A DNA stretch of 64,000 nucleotides, taken from Adineta vaga (Eukaryota; Rotifera). The DNA is taken from contig CP075495.1 in the NCBI GenBank assembly GCA_021613535.1, positions 3,906,001 through 3,970,000 on the forward strand. The letters run 5' to 3'. The translations under genes were made by a program, and so were the position numbers. This document shows, one piece after another, positions 36,290-51,248 of the stretch (position 1 is its first letter; every line of letters starts with the position of its first letter). The notes beneath the pieces are model-generated. The model was not told where the DNA came from, did no database searches, and worked only from the letters and a program-made list of their open reading frames with translations.

Positions 36290-36921
36290 TCAATGAACAT
36301 TATAAAGTTTTATGATTTGTTGTTGATTAAAAGTATTACGACAGACAGGACATTGAGTAATTTGATTACCACATGGGAGACAAACAGCAGAATGACCACA
36401 GGTGGTTATCACGGAATCGATCGCTCTTTCCATACAAATAACACATTCACTTTTATCGTTATTACTGGCTTCAGCGGATGGTCGTGCAGTACCACAAGAT
36501 CGACATACAGTACGAGAACCGAAATTCATCTCGGGACACGACGAACATTTCCAATCACCTGGTTTCTGCATTGTTATTGCTGTAGCATTCGCATTCGCAT
36601 TCGGTGCACTTTGCTTTTGCCGACCGCATTTATTGCAAGCAATACGAGCGGCAAAATTGATATTATTACAAAAATGACATGTCCAATCACCTTGTTTTGG
36701 TACTATTTGAGGCGTAACACCAGTAGGAGGTGAATTATTCGCTGTTGGTTGAACACGTGGAGTTGCACAACGACGGCAAGCAGTACGTGATTTAAAATTA
36801 ACTTCATTACATTTTGAACAAGGCCAGTCACCTGGTTCGCGACGGCTAAAAAAATTCAAAAATGAATTATAAATCAAAACCCCATTCAACTAAATTTGAC
36901 TTACAAACCACTAGTAGACAT
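36290..36921 (-). CDS. Three RanBP2-type zinc fingers + C-terminal RING, 190 aa
   Basis: Exons 36921-36905 (17 nt, MSTSG plus two bases) and 36845-36290. Three RanBP2-type fingers (residues about 8-35, 58-85, 102-129) each show G-D-W-x-C-x2-C-x3-N-F-x-x-R-x-x-C-x-x-C, the single-stranded-RNA-binding subtype seen in ZRANB2. The C-terminal RING is compact: CVICMERAIDSVITTCGHSAVC, then C, then CPVC. It resembles RINGs of the neuralized/IAP kind in its CGHxxxC spacing. RNA binding plus ubiquitin ligase activity is inferred. A similar RanBP2-finger + RING pairing occurs in MDM2/MDM4, but no p53-binding domain is present. Confidence 0.85.
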
Positions 36922-37386
36922 ATCAGAAGAAGAGTATTTTCTTCATGAGAGCTACGTATTAATCTACTCGATATTCTTGCACAATGTGCATGAAATAGAC
37001 GCAAATTTGATGAGTCATTGAAAACCAGTGCATGACGTCAGACCAACAAATGTTTTGAAGAAAACAAGATGAAGAGAACAGAGAATTCTCTGTTTGCATA
37101 AAATGAGAAGCAACAACTGATAGGGCTGCTCTGTATTTTTGAAATCTTACCTAAAGTGAATTCGTCGATTCTGAAAATAACAACAAAACTTCCATTTAAT
37201 CAAGGAATATCTAAAAAAATCAACTATTTCTATAATAACATATCTATATGTGTATAAAAAAACTAAGAAATCCATTTTTCTTTATTCTAAATTTTCCTAT
37301 CTGACATAGAATTATCATTGATTACGTTACAATTTATCGACTGAGAAAAATAAAATTTCATTTTGTTTCAAATATAAACATATGAC
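36922..37386. other. Intergenic
   Basis: 5' region of the zinc-finger/RING gene and 3' region of BLM. No feature was recognised. Confidence 0.5.
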
Positions 37387-41296
<3,910 letters not shown>

Positions 41297-41529
41297 TTTC
41301 TTAAATTAAGATTTGTCGTCTTCTTTTTTTCATTTATTCATTCTAAAAATCGATTTTTAGAATTTTGTTCGTTAGCAATCGAAACCAATCATCAAATAAG
41401 ATAACATATTTTTTGTAGATGTCGCTTCTATGTTTATTTGATTCATTCCTTTTTTTTCTCCTATCACATTTTGTTTATTTATTTGATTTCATTTGTAGTT
41501 TTGTTGTATTTGATGATTAGACATAATTC

Positions 41530-43532
41530 ATGGCTTCATCATCTCCATCATTATGTCAACATTCTCAATGTGATGCATTTCAATTTACTATTTGTCGACA
41601 TTGTCAATTATTTCTTTGTATAAAGCATTTAGCTGAACATCAACAGCAATTTCCAAGTGATTTTCAACGATTATTAGATGATGCCCGACGACAACAAGCA
41701 CAATTATCTACATATGATACACGAATAATTGAACAGCAACAACAGCAGCAGCAACACCAACGTGGGAAAAACAATCAGATCTACGATAATGATATGACAC
41801 ATTATAGACAAGCAAATACTTATACTCAACCGAAAATATCACCTGATGATATACGTACATGTTTCAATCGATCAAATGTATTTGCACCAACTGTAGATAA
41901 ATTTGGACAATTTATTAATGAACAAGATACAACAGTCGATATGAATAATTCACCATTTGATGAAGAAAGTCTATTTGCAGCATTTGGAGGTCAGTTGTCA
42001 TTGAGGAAAACAAATGCGTAGTTTCAGTCGATATTTTTACTTTGTTTAGATCAATCTTCACTTCTATTATCATCGTCTGATTATAGTAAATAGATGAATA
42101 ATGAACTGTATTGAAATATTGTTGTTTTGTTTTCCAATTTAGATTCTCCAGATATAAATAGTAGAGTATCTCGATTTACATTGTCGAATATCAAACCAGA
42201 ACAAAGTAATTATATTTTTCTGTTCATAATTAATCAGACATTGATACATATACTTATGAAATAGAAAAGATATGATTGTCAAGTAATTTCATTTTGTGTA
42301 TATTTAGATTTTTCTTCTTCCTATTTAAACCAAAATACTACGTCTTCTACTAGTAAGTCAATTGATATCATCATTGATTGTTTGTTTTTTTCAAATTTAA
42401 TTTTGTTTTAGTTATGAAAGTTGTTGGTGGTGGTGATGATGATGATGAGCTTCCTGAAACGTAAATATCTATTCTTTTCAGATCGTGTCCTAATTTTCTT
42501 TTTCTTCTAGTGATGTCAATCAGATTCACAATTCTTTAACTGTAACAGTCAAATCTTTCTTCTCAAAACATAAATCTTCTATTCCTTTCTTTCTTTCTTT
42601 CTTTTTGTAGGTTCGAGAATTGAAAACATACAAATGTGATTATTGTCCATTATCAACGAATACTTATGGTATTGAATCACATCATCAAGTTCGTCATATA
42701 CCATGTATTCGTCGTTCAACATCTCAAATATCACTTTTTGAACATTTAAAACAATATCATTATTTAAACTATGCTGCATCCATGCAAATTGTTCGTTTAG
42801 TATCATCCGGTGATCTTGAAGATCATCCCAAATTATTTTCATCAGCCAGTCAATCATCGATTGTTTCAATTCTTCCATCATTTTTTCGTGCACCATGTCC
42901 ATTAACTCAACATCATGTGTTTGGTCTTGGACCCATGCATGGTATTCGTCTATGTTCACCATCGACTGAACAACAAGATTTTGCTTTATATGATCATTTT
43001 CTTGCATTTCATCAATTGAATCGTGCGAGCGCAATGAAATTAGTGAAAGCTATGATGAATAATGAAAATAGTAGTCAACGAATCTTATTTGGACCAGATG
43101 AACAAGTTTTAAATGAAACTGCTTATGTTGCATGTCCATTGAGTAATTATGATGCTATTCTACCTCATCAAGAACGTATACCGCATACACCATGTCAATC
43201 CACAGTTAAATTACGTTATTTAACAGGACATTTGAGAGATGTACATCATTTAAATAAAATGGCTGCTAAACGTATTGCATCGGCTCTACGGCATGAACAA
43301 GCAAATGCCAATGGACGATCGTATGGATTATTTGAAAGAGATGAAAATATTCTGAAAGCAAAAAAGAAAAAAGTAAGAAATTAAAGATATGTACATGGAA
43401 ATACGAAGAATTCATTCTTCTTTTTGTTTTTAGAATGCTACTCGTTATCGACCTCCAACTCAATTAGCAAATTCAGTTCAACCAACGAATAATAATCATC
43501 CTCAACAACTTCCTCCTCCAACAATTTGGTGA
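41530..43532 (+). CDS. Undescribed tandem zinc-binding protein, copy A (514 aa)
   Basis: Exons 41530-41989, 42050-42085, 42143-42205, 42308-42352, 42412-42460, 42511-42541, 42611-43372 and 43434-43532; in frame. N-terminus: a B-box/AN1-like site C-x4-C-x7-C-x2-C-x4-C-x2-H-x3-H (CQHSQC, CRHCQLFLCIKH). A Q-rich, probably disordered middle is spread over tiny exons. The C-terminal half has three tandem modules. Each starts C-P-L (or CDYCPL), has a short Y/F-G-I or V-F-G segment, then R-H/R-L-x-x-x-C, then a LFEHLKQYHYLNYA-like helix holding H..H. Spacing fits a C2H2-like metal site, but I know no named family. The paralogue lies 404 bases downstream. Nuclear or chromatin function is a guess. Confidence 0.75.
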
Positions 43533-43935
43533 TTAGAATAGAAAAAATACGTACCGATTCCTTTATTTGTACGAATAACTCTGTCGTTTTTGTCTCTTTT
43601 TTATGGCTCGATATATCAGTAAACTTGTCTTCTCTTGTTTTTCTTTTTTTTCTCCTTTGTTGTATATAACTTGCTCTTTTCTCTCTCTTTCTTCTCTGTT
43701 CGTTAAATTTCATTTTCTAATCGATTTCGTTCTTTTTTTCTTCTCATCTCTCCTGAATTTCTTTTTCTGGTGAGTACATGCATGAGTGTGCGTGTGTGTG
43801 TGTTTATAATTGTCATTGTTCAATATAGACTATCAAGGACATAATATAAATAAGAAGAATTTTCTTAATAGACAATTACACGAATCATTTTCGTTGGTTT
43901 GTTTTTAGATTGAAAATCTTCTATTTCTTCATCTT
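43533..43935. other. Spacer between tandem paralogues
   Basis: 403 bases: 3' UTR of copy A and promoter of copy B, pyrimidine-rich (TTTTCTT) with a short GT run at 43790-43802. No gene. Confidence 0.45.
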
Positions 43936-46630
43936 ATGACGCCAGATCCACCTGATGATGATAAATGTCAAGTGTCGATGTGTTGTCAAACACATTTTAC
44001 TTATTGTCCACATTGTAAATTATTTGTCTGTATAGAACATCTGAATGAACATTATACCAATTACAAACAAGAATATCAAGTTTTATTAAATGATGGTAAA
44101 CAACAACAAATCTTGAATAAACAATTTATTGATGATATTGAAAAAGAAAAACAACAATTAACAACTTTTTTCAATCGAGAAATTGACTATTATCAAGTTA
44201 ATGATACATATTTCTATGAAAAAACTATTCAATCAACAATACGACCACAAGATTGTGCTGATTTACGTTTACATATATTACAATCATCACAAAAACGATT
44301 GAAATTTAAAAAATTTATGCATCAGATACAACAATTAATGAATGATTATGAATATCATCAACCGAATGGAATTATTGATGGTAAATAGAAACAAAACAAT
44401 TCAGTTTTCATTTTCCTAATTATAGATACTCCGAATTCAATATTGCCAATAAAACATGAAGAAATTATCATTAAACCACGAAGTATGCATGTTCAATATG
44501 AAGAAATAAAATATCTATTGAAATTTTAGTTAATAAATCATCACCTCTAGCACAATTTTCTATTGATTATGAAGAAATCGACGATGATGATGATGATGAT
44601 GAAGGCGAACAACAGCCACCACCACCGCCATCACAGATGAATAACAATCATTCAACGAATAATCAACAATGCATATCAAAGTAATTTCAAAAAAAGATTT
44701 GGAATCAGATTTTTAATTTTTAATCGATGACAAATATGTGAAAGTTAAAAAGGATAGAGAATATCTTGTCAGCTATTGAGATCGATTATACAATACAAAC
44801 GAATGAAGATATTTTCAACTCCTATGTTTACAGATTTAAATAACTTTTCTGGTCAATGTAAGTAACAAATATCTGCTGAATTCTTACTAAATGAATTTCT
44901 ATTCTGCCTATACACTGACCATATTAACCCTTTCCTGCCCTATGGTATTTATAAATACCATATTATAAAAAATTGATTCTTCTAAATTATGAGACATTTA
45001 GGAAAGAGTTTTATATCAACTTAAAGTTTGTATATGGTGTATCTGAAATCAAAAGTTTGACCCTATTCTTTACCATAAAAATGATATTTTTGACGTTCTA
45101 TGAAAACATAATGTTACGCTGAAACTAATCATTTCGAATTATTTCATCAACTACAAGAATAGATCTTTCAAATTTCTGAATAAACGACAATACGGCTAAC
45201 AGCACACGACGTGAATGTGGTGTTCATGTGTTTACATGAATCTCATCATTGTTCTTGCTTTGTTGTTATTTTCATACATTTTTTGAAAGAAAAAGAATAA
45301 AAAACGTATTACGTATATAATATATTGACTTAACGGATTTTACTCAAAGTTCGCCTATATATACTAGGGGTCATAAGATTACTGTTATTGAGCGATTCGT
45401 TCTTCCAAACCCTCCGGTTCAGCCAAAGGCAAGAAAGGGTTAAGCTTCATTGCGATTTAAGAATAGGATGATAATGATGTGTAAGGCAATGTCATAAATT
45501 AGACAAAACGAGATAATATCATTTGTCAAAGTTGAAATTCAAAGAACATCTTGTCTATATTTAGCATTCCAAATGGTAAACATCCAAGTACTACTAAAAA
45601 CAGTCGAAAAGAAGTAACTTCTACAGATATAACAAAAACAAATCACACTACATCAAGTCGATCTGGTAATGATAGAATAGAATGAAATAATCATTTTATT
45701 CGTTCTTTTTTTCAGATGAAGATCTAGAAGAAGAAGAGGAAACTGATGATGATCATATTGGTTCTGATCCTGATTTTAGTGGCAATCGTCAAACAGTAAA
45801 TTTAAAGTTAGTTCATGAAATTTATTTATTTAAAAAATCATTTCTTTTTTCTTCTATATTTGAAGTGTACGGCGTAAGAAAGAAGGTTCAACACCGGTAA
45901 GTAATGATCTTCTTTCAATAACTTTTCCTATTTTAAAACCATTCTATGCAAATCTAGAGACCTATTGTAAATCATTTTCAAGTTGGAATATGTCCATTAG
46001 CAGATAAACTGTATGGTATTGATTTAAAGAAGCATCCTTTACGTCATGTACCATGTTCACGTAGCAACATATCCTCCATTTACTTATTCACTCATTTACG
46101 TGTTTTCCATTGTCTTAGTTCCAAAGCTTCATGTAAATATTTAATGATGAGAAAAAAAAACCTATTCTATTTTGCTTTGTTTTTGTCTTTTAGTACGTCT
46201 TGTCCGTCATATAATGTATAATGGTTGTGAACGTGATTTTGATCTTTTTTCTCAAGCAACTGAATCACTTGTAAATATTCTACCCAAGTCTTATCGTGGT
46301 CGTTGTCCATTAACAAAATTAGGTGTTTTTGGTTTAACGAAATATCATGATATACGATTATGTCAGGAACATCAAACTCATGAAAATACAGGTCTATTAA
46401 ATCATTTTGTTGTTTATCATTGTCTTTCATATCCATGGGCTAATAAATTATGCAATGCAATGCAAGCAGGAGATTCTGATGGTAGTAAACAAATTTTATT
46501 CAAACCAAATGAAGCGATAAAAGCAAGAAAATGGTTAACAACACAAGGAAAATTAATACTCGCGAAACGTTATTCAGCCGTACGAAAACGAAAGAAAAAG
46601 TTAACAATAAATAAAACGAAAAAGAAATAG
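43936..46630 (+). CDS. Undescribed tandem zinc-binding protein, copy B (495 aa)
   Basis: Exons 43936-44380, 44426-44482, 44530-44680, 45565-45665, 45716-45806, 45866-45896, 45958-46132 and 46194-46630; in frame. Same layout as copy A: N-terminal C-x4-C..C-x2-C-x4-C-x2-H-x3-H site (CQVSMC, CPHCKLFVCIEHLNEH), then a longer helical region (KQQQILNKQFIDDIEKEKQ in part), an acidic and proline-rich linker, and C-terminal modules. Two modules are clear: CPLADKLYGI..HVPC..LFTHLRVFHCLSS and CPLTKLGVFGL..LLNHFVVYHCLSY, with one fewer than in copy A. It ends in a lysine-rich tail. The 884-nt intron 44681-45564 is far longer than its neighbours because it holds a MITE. Confidence 0.75.
44928..45439. mobile_element. 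piggyBac-type MITE, 512 bp, flanked by TTAA
   Basis: The element starts CCCTTTCCTGCC and ends GGCAAGAAAGGG, terminal inverted repeats matching at 11 of 12 positions. TTAA stands immediately outside both ends (44924-44927 and 45440-45443), the piggyBac target. A 22-bp perfect palindrome (44941-44962, centred on TTTATAAA) lies just inside the left end. It has no transposase ORF, so it is a non-autonomous element. It sits in an intron of the zinc-binding gene copy B and leaves the splice sites intact. Confidence 0.88.
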
Positions 46631-46950
46631 AAAATTCCTCTTTAATTAATTAGTCTATTTATGTCACATTCCATATTTATATATATATATATATTTGTGT
46701 TAATGAACTTTCTTTCAGTATTGTTGTAGTTAAGGTAATTTCGTGTCAAATCAGATAAATGTTTTGCTGATTTCTTTTGTGCTTTTTTTTGTTCTTCTAA
46801 TTTTTAGTTTCAGATCTGTTTTCTTTTTTCATTTTTTGTGATCAAGTTTCATGACTCATTGTGTCTAGTTTTGTCATGTTTATAAATACGAAATTTATCA
46901 GTTTGAAAACTCGATAATTAATGATGATATAGAATTCGTAAAATAATCGA
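46631..46950. other. Convergent 3' region
   Basis: 320 bases between the convergent genes, with a short TA run near 46678-46694. Nothing else. Confidence 0.5.
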
Positions 46951-47733
46951 TTAAAATGAATAGGATATTGTTATTTCATCTGATTCTTTGTCAATATTTA
47001 GTTGATTTCGATTCTGTAAACTTCGCTTTGGATGTAACATTGACCATGCAATTAACGTTAATACAATAGGTAAGATTTGAAAAAAATAAAACCATTCTTC
47101 ATCATCATTAATTAGAATATAATATTTCGGTATGGACATGATTAATAAGAAAAAAACAATAATGATACAATTAAAACTTGATATCAATAGTAATAGAATG
47201 AATTCATAAGACATATTCGAAATGATTTTCATCCAAAACCAAAGAAAATAGAAAAGAATTGTTATTAAACATATAATTGATGTTGAAAGTTGTCGAAAAA
47301 GAAAACTTAAATTAATCTTATTCGATTGAAATGCTAATAATCCAGCAGGTGTCATTAGAATATCCGATAGAAGAATACTTGCACTAACACCAAGAAAAAT
47401 ACAACGAAATTTTTGCTGAGAAAATTGTAAAAGACATGTGAAATTAGCTACAATAATTGAACGTTGTCCAATTGTATATAAAACAGTCATAATAATATAG
47501 ACTATTCTTGAATTAATCACTGTGATATTCAATGTGGCACGAAGTAGAAGTTCAGTAAAAATTGTTAAATGTGAGAAAAATACTAAAATTGTTAAACGAA
47601 TTGGATGACAATGATTTTGAATTGATTGAATACACCAAAAGATCAATGAAAGAAAAACCAAAGCTAAAAATATCCATGCAATCAATTTGTTTGGTATATA
47701 TGTTGGAAATGGATAATTAGAAAAGTCAACCAT
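46951..47733 (-). CDS. Seven-transmembrane protein, possibly RTA1-like (260 aa)
   Basis: Single exon. Seven hydrophobic segments at about residues 16-36, 46-64, 77-97, 105-125, 142-165, 175-200 and 215-235. The N-terminal YIPNKLIAWIFLALVFLSL with a following I-Q-S-I-Q, and E-L-L-L-R in the second segment, recalls the fungal RTA1 family (YxPN..A..F, later E-x-x-G-Y-x-x-R), but the match is loose. No G-protein-coupled receptor signature (DRY, NPxxY) is seen. RTA1 proteins are implicated in lipid movement or stress resistance in fungi. If the similarity holds, horizontal transfer should be considered. Otherwise it is an orphan membrane protein. Confidence 0.6.
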   Translation of the reverse strand: MVDFSNYPFPTYIPNKLIAWIFLALVFLSLIFWCIQSIQNHCHPIRLTILVFFSHLTIFTELLLRATLNITVINSRIVYIIMTVLYTIGQRSIIVANFTCLLQFSQQKFRCIFLGVSASILLSDILMTPAGLLAFQSNKINLSFLFRQLSTSIICLITILFYFLWFWMKIISNMSYEFILLLLISSFNCIIIVFFLLIMSIPKYYILINDDEEWFYFFQILPIVLTLIAWSMLHPKRSLQNRNQLNIDKESDEITISYSF

Positions 47734-48899
47734 AATGATAGCAAAAAGAAATGACGTTCTTCTATTGTATTAGAAGAAGAATAAAAGGCAAATAATTGAC
47801 AACATTATTTATCTGAAGTCAATAATATCATTTATGATTTTATGTATCGATCGAGGCATGAATTCAATCATATAGTTTTTTTTGAATGATGAGAAGCCGT
47901 ACTAGATTAAACTTATACAATCACTGTATGTCTTTCTTGCTGATGGATGATTCACTGATTACAAAACGAATGTGCCTTTCTCATTATGTGTTAATCAGAT
48001 CCAATCAATCGATTCAGCAATGGTAAACTCAAAAATCAATAGAATTTACTTTCACCTTTAAACAAACCGGTAAATTTGTTTTCAATTAGCTTTCAATATA
48101 CTAATAGTAAATGGATTGATTAATGTGAATCGATAAGAATTAATACATTTGAGAAGGAGTAATGCTAGCTTTTTTTTCTTAAGTGCAAATGGATCTTACC
48201 GATAATTGGTTCTCGATTCACTTACAATCAGGATTTCGTATCAGTCTAGTATACATATTATAATGCTGGATTTCTTCATATGCATAAGAGTTACAAGAAA
48301 GGTAATGGAATAGCATCATTTATTGTTTCAATATTTTCTAAATAGAATAATTCATTTACAAAACAAAATCTTCTACAGCTTGTTTTGATTTAACACTTCT
48401 GCATCTATTTTCATGCTTCCTATCAGCCGTTTTCACACAATTTATATTCATTAGTAGAATCATTATGGACCATCTTGATACATAATCGCTATTTTATGAC
48501 ACAATTTTTATGTTTTTTTTTGCTACGTATAAAGAGAGGGCTCAATTCTCTAAAGTTCACCAGACTAGTTGCATAGAAGATTTATTTAAACAATCTGAGA
48601 CATAATAAACTATGATATACGAATAGGATTTGTAATCAGTCAAAATTTAGCAAAGATACAATAGATAAATGTTGATTTCTCGAAACTATCTGTTTATGTA
48701 CCTTTAACTAGTACAATTTTCTTTTATTCAATATAGAGAAGGAAAAAAAAGAATTTTTATTATACAAAATAGATTACAAAGTGAAGGCTATTTTCTTACT
48801 CAACAGACTTATGCATATCACATAAATTCTCTCCTATATACGTTTGAAAAACGAAAAGTTAGATGCATGCGATTGCAGTTGCCATGATTGTATGCTGGT
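47734..48899. other. 1.2 kb intergenic
   Basis: 5' region of the membrane protein and 3' region of the ubiquitin protease (both minus). It is AT-rich. No gene or repeat was recognised. Confidence 0.5.
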
Positions 48900-51080
48900 T
48901 TATGTTTGATTTGTACGTACATATACTAGTATATATGCATTGTTGGTGATGATATCTTTATCATTATTAACTTTGGTCACATTTGTATCATCAAATAAAT
49001 ACCATTGTTTATCATCTCTATTTTTGGCATATGTTGTATAATGTCCTGATGTAAGATTACCGATATGATTGGAAACAGCAACAAGATTATATTTTGTTGA
49101 TGAATTGTTTTCTTCTTGATTTTTATCATCTTTAACAATGTATTCACTTAGATCAAGTTCATCTACAGGAAATGAAATAAAAGTATCGATTTTTTCACTG
49201 GAACGAATATCAAAAGTAAATCGTTTCAATTGTATAATTAGTACTTCAGGTAATGGTAGACATAAACTGGATTTTCGTCGAGCTTTAGTTGGTTTTGAAC
49301 ATTTAGTACAATGATAATCACTATCAAGAAGTTCTTCATGGAAGAAATCAGTAATGAGACTTTTTAATGATGATCGATCCATTGAATTATTAATATGATT
49401 ATGTACTTTGTAGATTTCAACATAGTCAACAGGCATTTCAATCTCAACTGATTTTAAATATGGAAGATTGTAGTTTCGATCTAACTTGTATTGGCGTTCG
49501 GATTGATCGTACCAGGATAAATGACAAGCAGATATTGGTGCATTTGTTACAGAACAAAGATGGCCAAGAAGATCATCCAGTTGATCTGACAGATCAACAT
49601 AACGACAACTATGACTTGGAACAGTCAGGATACTTGGTGGACGAAATTGTCTTCTATTAGAAACATCAATAAATTCACAAAGAATATATTTCTGATCACT
49701 AAATTTTTCTGAACATTGTAAAAGAACAAGGTCCTCTGCATGTATCTCACTTAGAGGTTGCATAGGTTCGTATTGAGTTTTGAGAATGTAATTGACTAAC
49801 TTGACTACTAGAATGTAATTTGGTGATAATGATGGTTCATATTGTACACAAAAACAAGCTTTCAAATCAGCAACAGTACGAATTGATGCATCAGTTTGTA
49901 ACGAAACTGTACGATATTCACCATTTGTTTTTACATAAACAATCGTTTTTTCGTTACAATTACTGATAGGTAATGGTAAAAAGCTAATTGGTTCATTTTG
50001 TATTTCTGTATTTTGACATTCTAAACATTTGACTTTCGATTGCATTTGTCCATAGAAATAATCAGTAATAAGTGATTTACTTGTCGAAAGTTCGGCATGC
50101 ATGAGATTTAAAAAATAATTCATAAATTCTTGTGCATCTTGCTGACGATAATTATTATACGGTGTTAATTTATCTTTAATATCGTAGACAAGCAACGATG
50201 GATTCAATGATCGATGTTCTCCTGACCATAGCTTTTCCAATAATCTTCGATATTGATTAATTATTGGTGCATTAATTTCGTTGGATAATTCGAAAATTTT
50301 TTTAGAAAATTCTGGTATGTTACTTAAACATTGAAATACACTATTCATAAAGCATGTATTACCTAAATTGGAAAGACCACATAAACCTTTTGGAAGTTTA
50401 GAGGTATAATTCTCAGCAGCATGATCAATACTGAGAAATGCATATGATCGAATTGGATAATTTTCTATTGTGACATTGTCCATATCGATGTCATATTTTG
50501 CCCAGTAATCTCCATCCGAAACATAGATCGGTTGATTATACGCTGATATATTAAAGTATTCATATGCCTTTCTTCGAAGTTTACCAATAGTAGAAGCAGA
50601 AGAAATTTTTAATTGAATAAAATCTGTTTTATCAAGTGGTGTTTTGCATAGATATAACGTTAAATTATCAGTAGAATTGAAGGATGAGACTGCGGGTGAT
50701 GAATGTTGATTACTCGATCTTGATTGATTCACCCATTCGATACTCAATAGATCATTAGAACGTAGATTTAAACCATTTATAGTAACGAAAGGATTCGAAT
50801 CACTAATTCGTTTCCATTCATATGTATCCCTATCGAACAGTTCCAAAAAGAAGTTGCTTGACGATTCATATATCGCTAAACACCTTGCGACCTTTTCTTT
50901 CAATTCTCTTATGGTATCCGTTGTCCATACGGTGACCGAAGTAGTGCTATCTTGATTGCGTCTCGATCTGCAAACATTGAAGAATAGAGGTTCGATTGAT
51001 CTTCCAGTATCGTATGTTAACAGTGGTCGATTGTAACTACTGTACGTAGTCCATCCATACGGATAATTATAATAACTCAT
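48900..51080 (-). CDS. Ubiquitin-specific protease, 726 aa, intronless
   Basis: Single exon. Residues about 33-225 hold two regions that look ubiquitin-like or DUSP/UBL-like (VTVWTTDTIRELKEKVARCL and IQLKISSASTIGKLRRKAYEYF). The USP domain follows: Cys box GLCGLSNLGNTCFMN with catalytic Cys243, QQDAQEFMNYFL, a zinc ribbon split between CLECQN and CTKCSK, VLIIQLKRF, and His box SGHYTTYAKN with the acidic residue in WYLFDDTNV. A long insert of about 230 residues lies between the two zinc-ribbon halves, as in the USP4/11/15 group, so it most resembles that subfamily. It removes ubiquitin from substrates. The upstream neighbour is a shorter paralogue. Confidence 0.9.
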   Translation of the reverse strand: MSYYNYPYGWTTYSSYNRPLLTYDTGRSIEPLFFNVCRSRRNQDSTTSVTVWTTDTIRELKEKVARCLAIYESSSNFFLELFDRDTYEWKRISDSNPFVTINGLNLRSNDLLSIEWVNQSRSSNQHSSPAVSSFNSTDNLTLYLCKTPLDKTDFIQLKISSASTIGKLRRKAYEYFNISAYNQPIYVSDGDYWAKYDIDMDNVTIENYPIRSYAFLSIDHAAENYTSKLPKGLCGLSNLGNTCFMNSVFQCLSNIPEFSKKIFELSNEINAPIINQYRRLLEKLWSGEHRSLNPSLLVYDIKDKLTPYNNYRQQDAQEFMNYFLNLMHAELSTSKSLITDYFYGQMQSKVKCLECQNTEIQNEPISFLPLPISNCNEKTIVYVKTNGEYRTVSLQTDASIRTVADLKACFCVQYEPSLSPNYILVVKLVNYILKTQYEPMQPLSEIHAEDLVLLQCSEKFSDQKYILCEFIDVSNRRQFRPPSILTVPSHSCRYVDLSDQLDDLLGHLCSVTNAPISACHLSWYDQSERQYKLDRNYNLPYLKSVEIEMPVDYVEIYKVHNHINNSMDRSSLKSLITDFFHEELLDSDYHCTKCSKPTKARRKSSLCLPLPEVLIIQLKRFTFDIRSSEKIDTFISFPVDELDLSEYIVKDDKNQEENNSSTKYNLVAVSNHIGNLTSGHYTTYAKNRDDKQWYLFDDTNVTKVNNDKDIITNNAYILVYVRTNQT

Positions 51081-51248
51081 ACAGCGAAATTGTTATGAAT
51101 AATTATCGAAGATTCTACGTTCAATCTATTTTAAAATGATATCTGAAAAGACGAAAAAAGTTTTCTTTTCTAAAAGAATCATATAATATATCTAAAAAAT
51201 ACATGAAAAGTTTTATCAAATTTTATTAAGTATAAAAATAACATCCTT

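Noticed and set aside
44830-44870. Exon-like stretch after a TTTACAG acceptor in the long intron of copy B
   Set aside because: It cannot be joined to either neighbour without a stop or frameshift, while 44680 joins 45565 cleanly.
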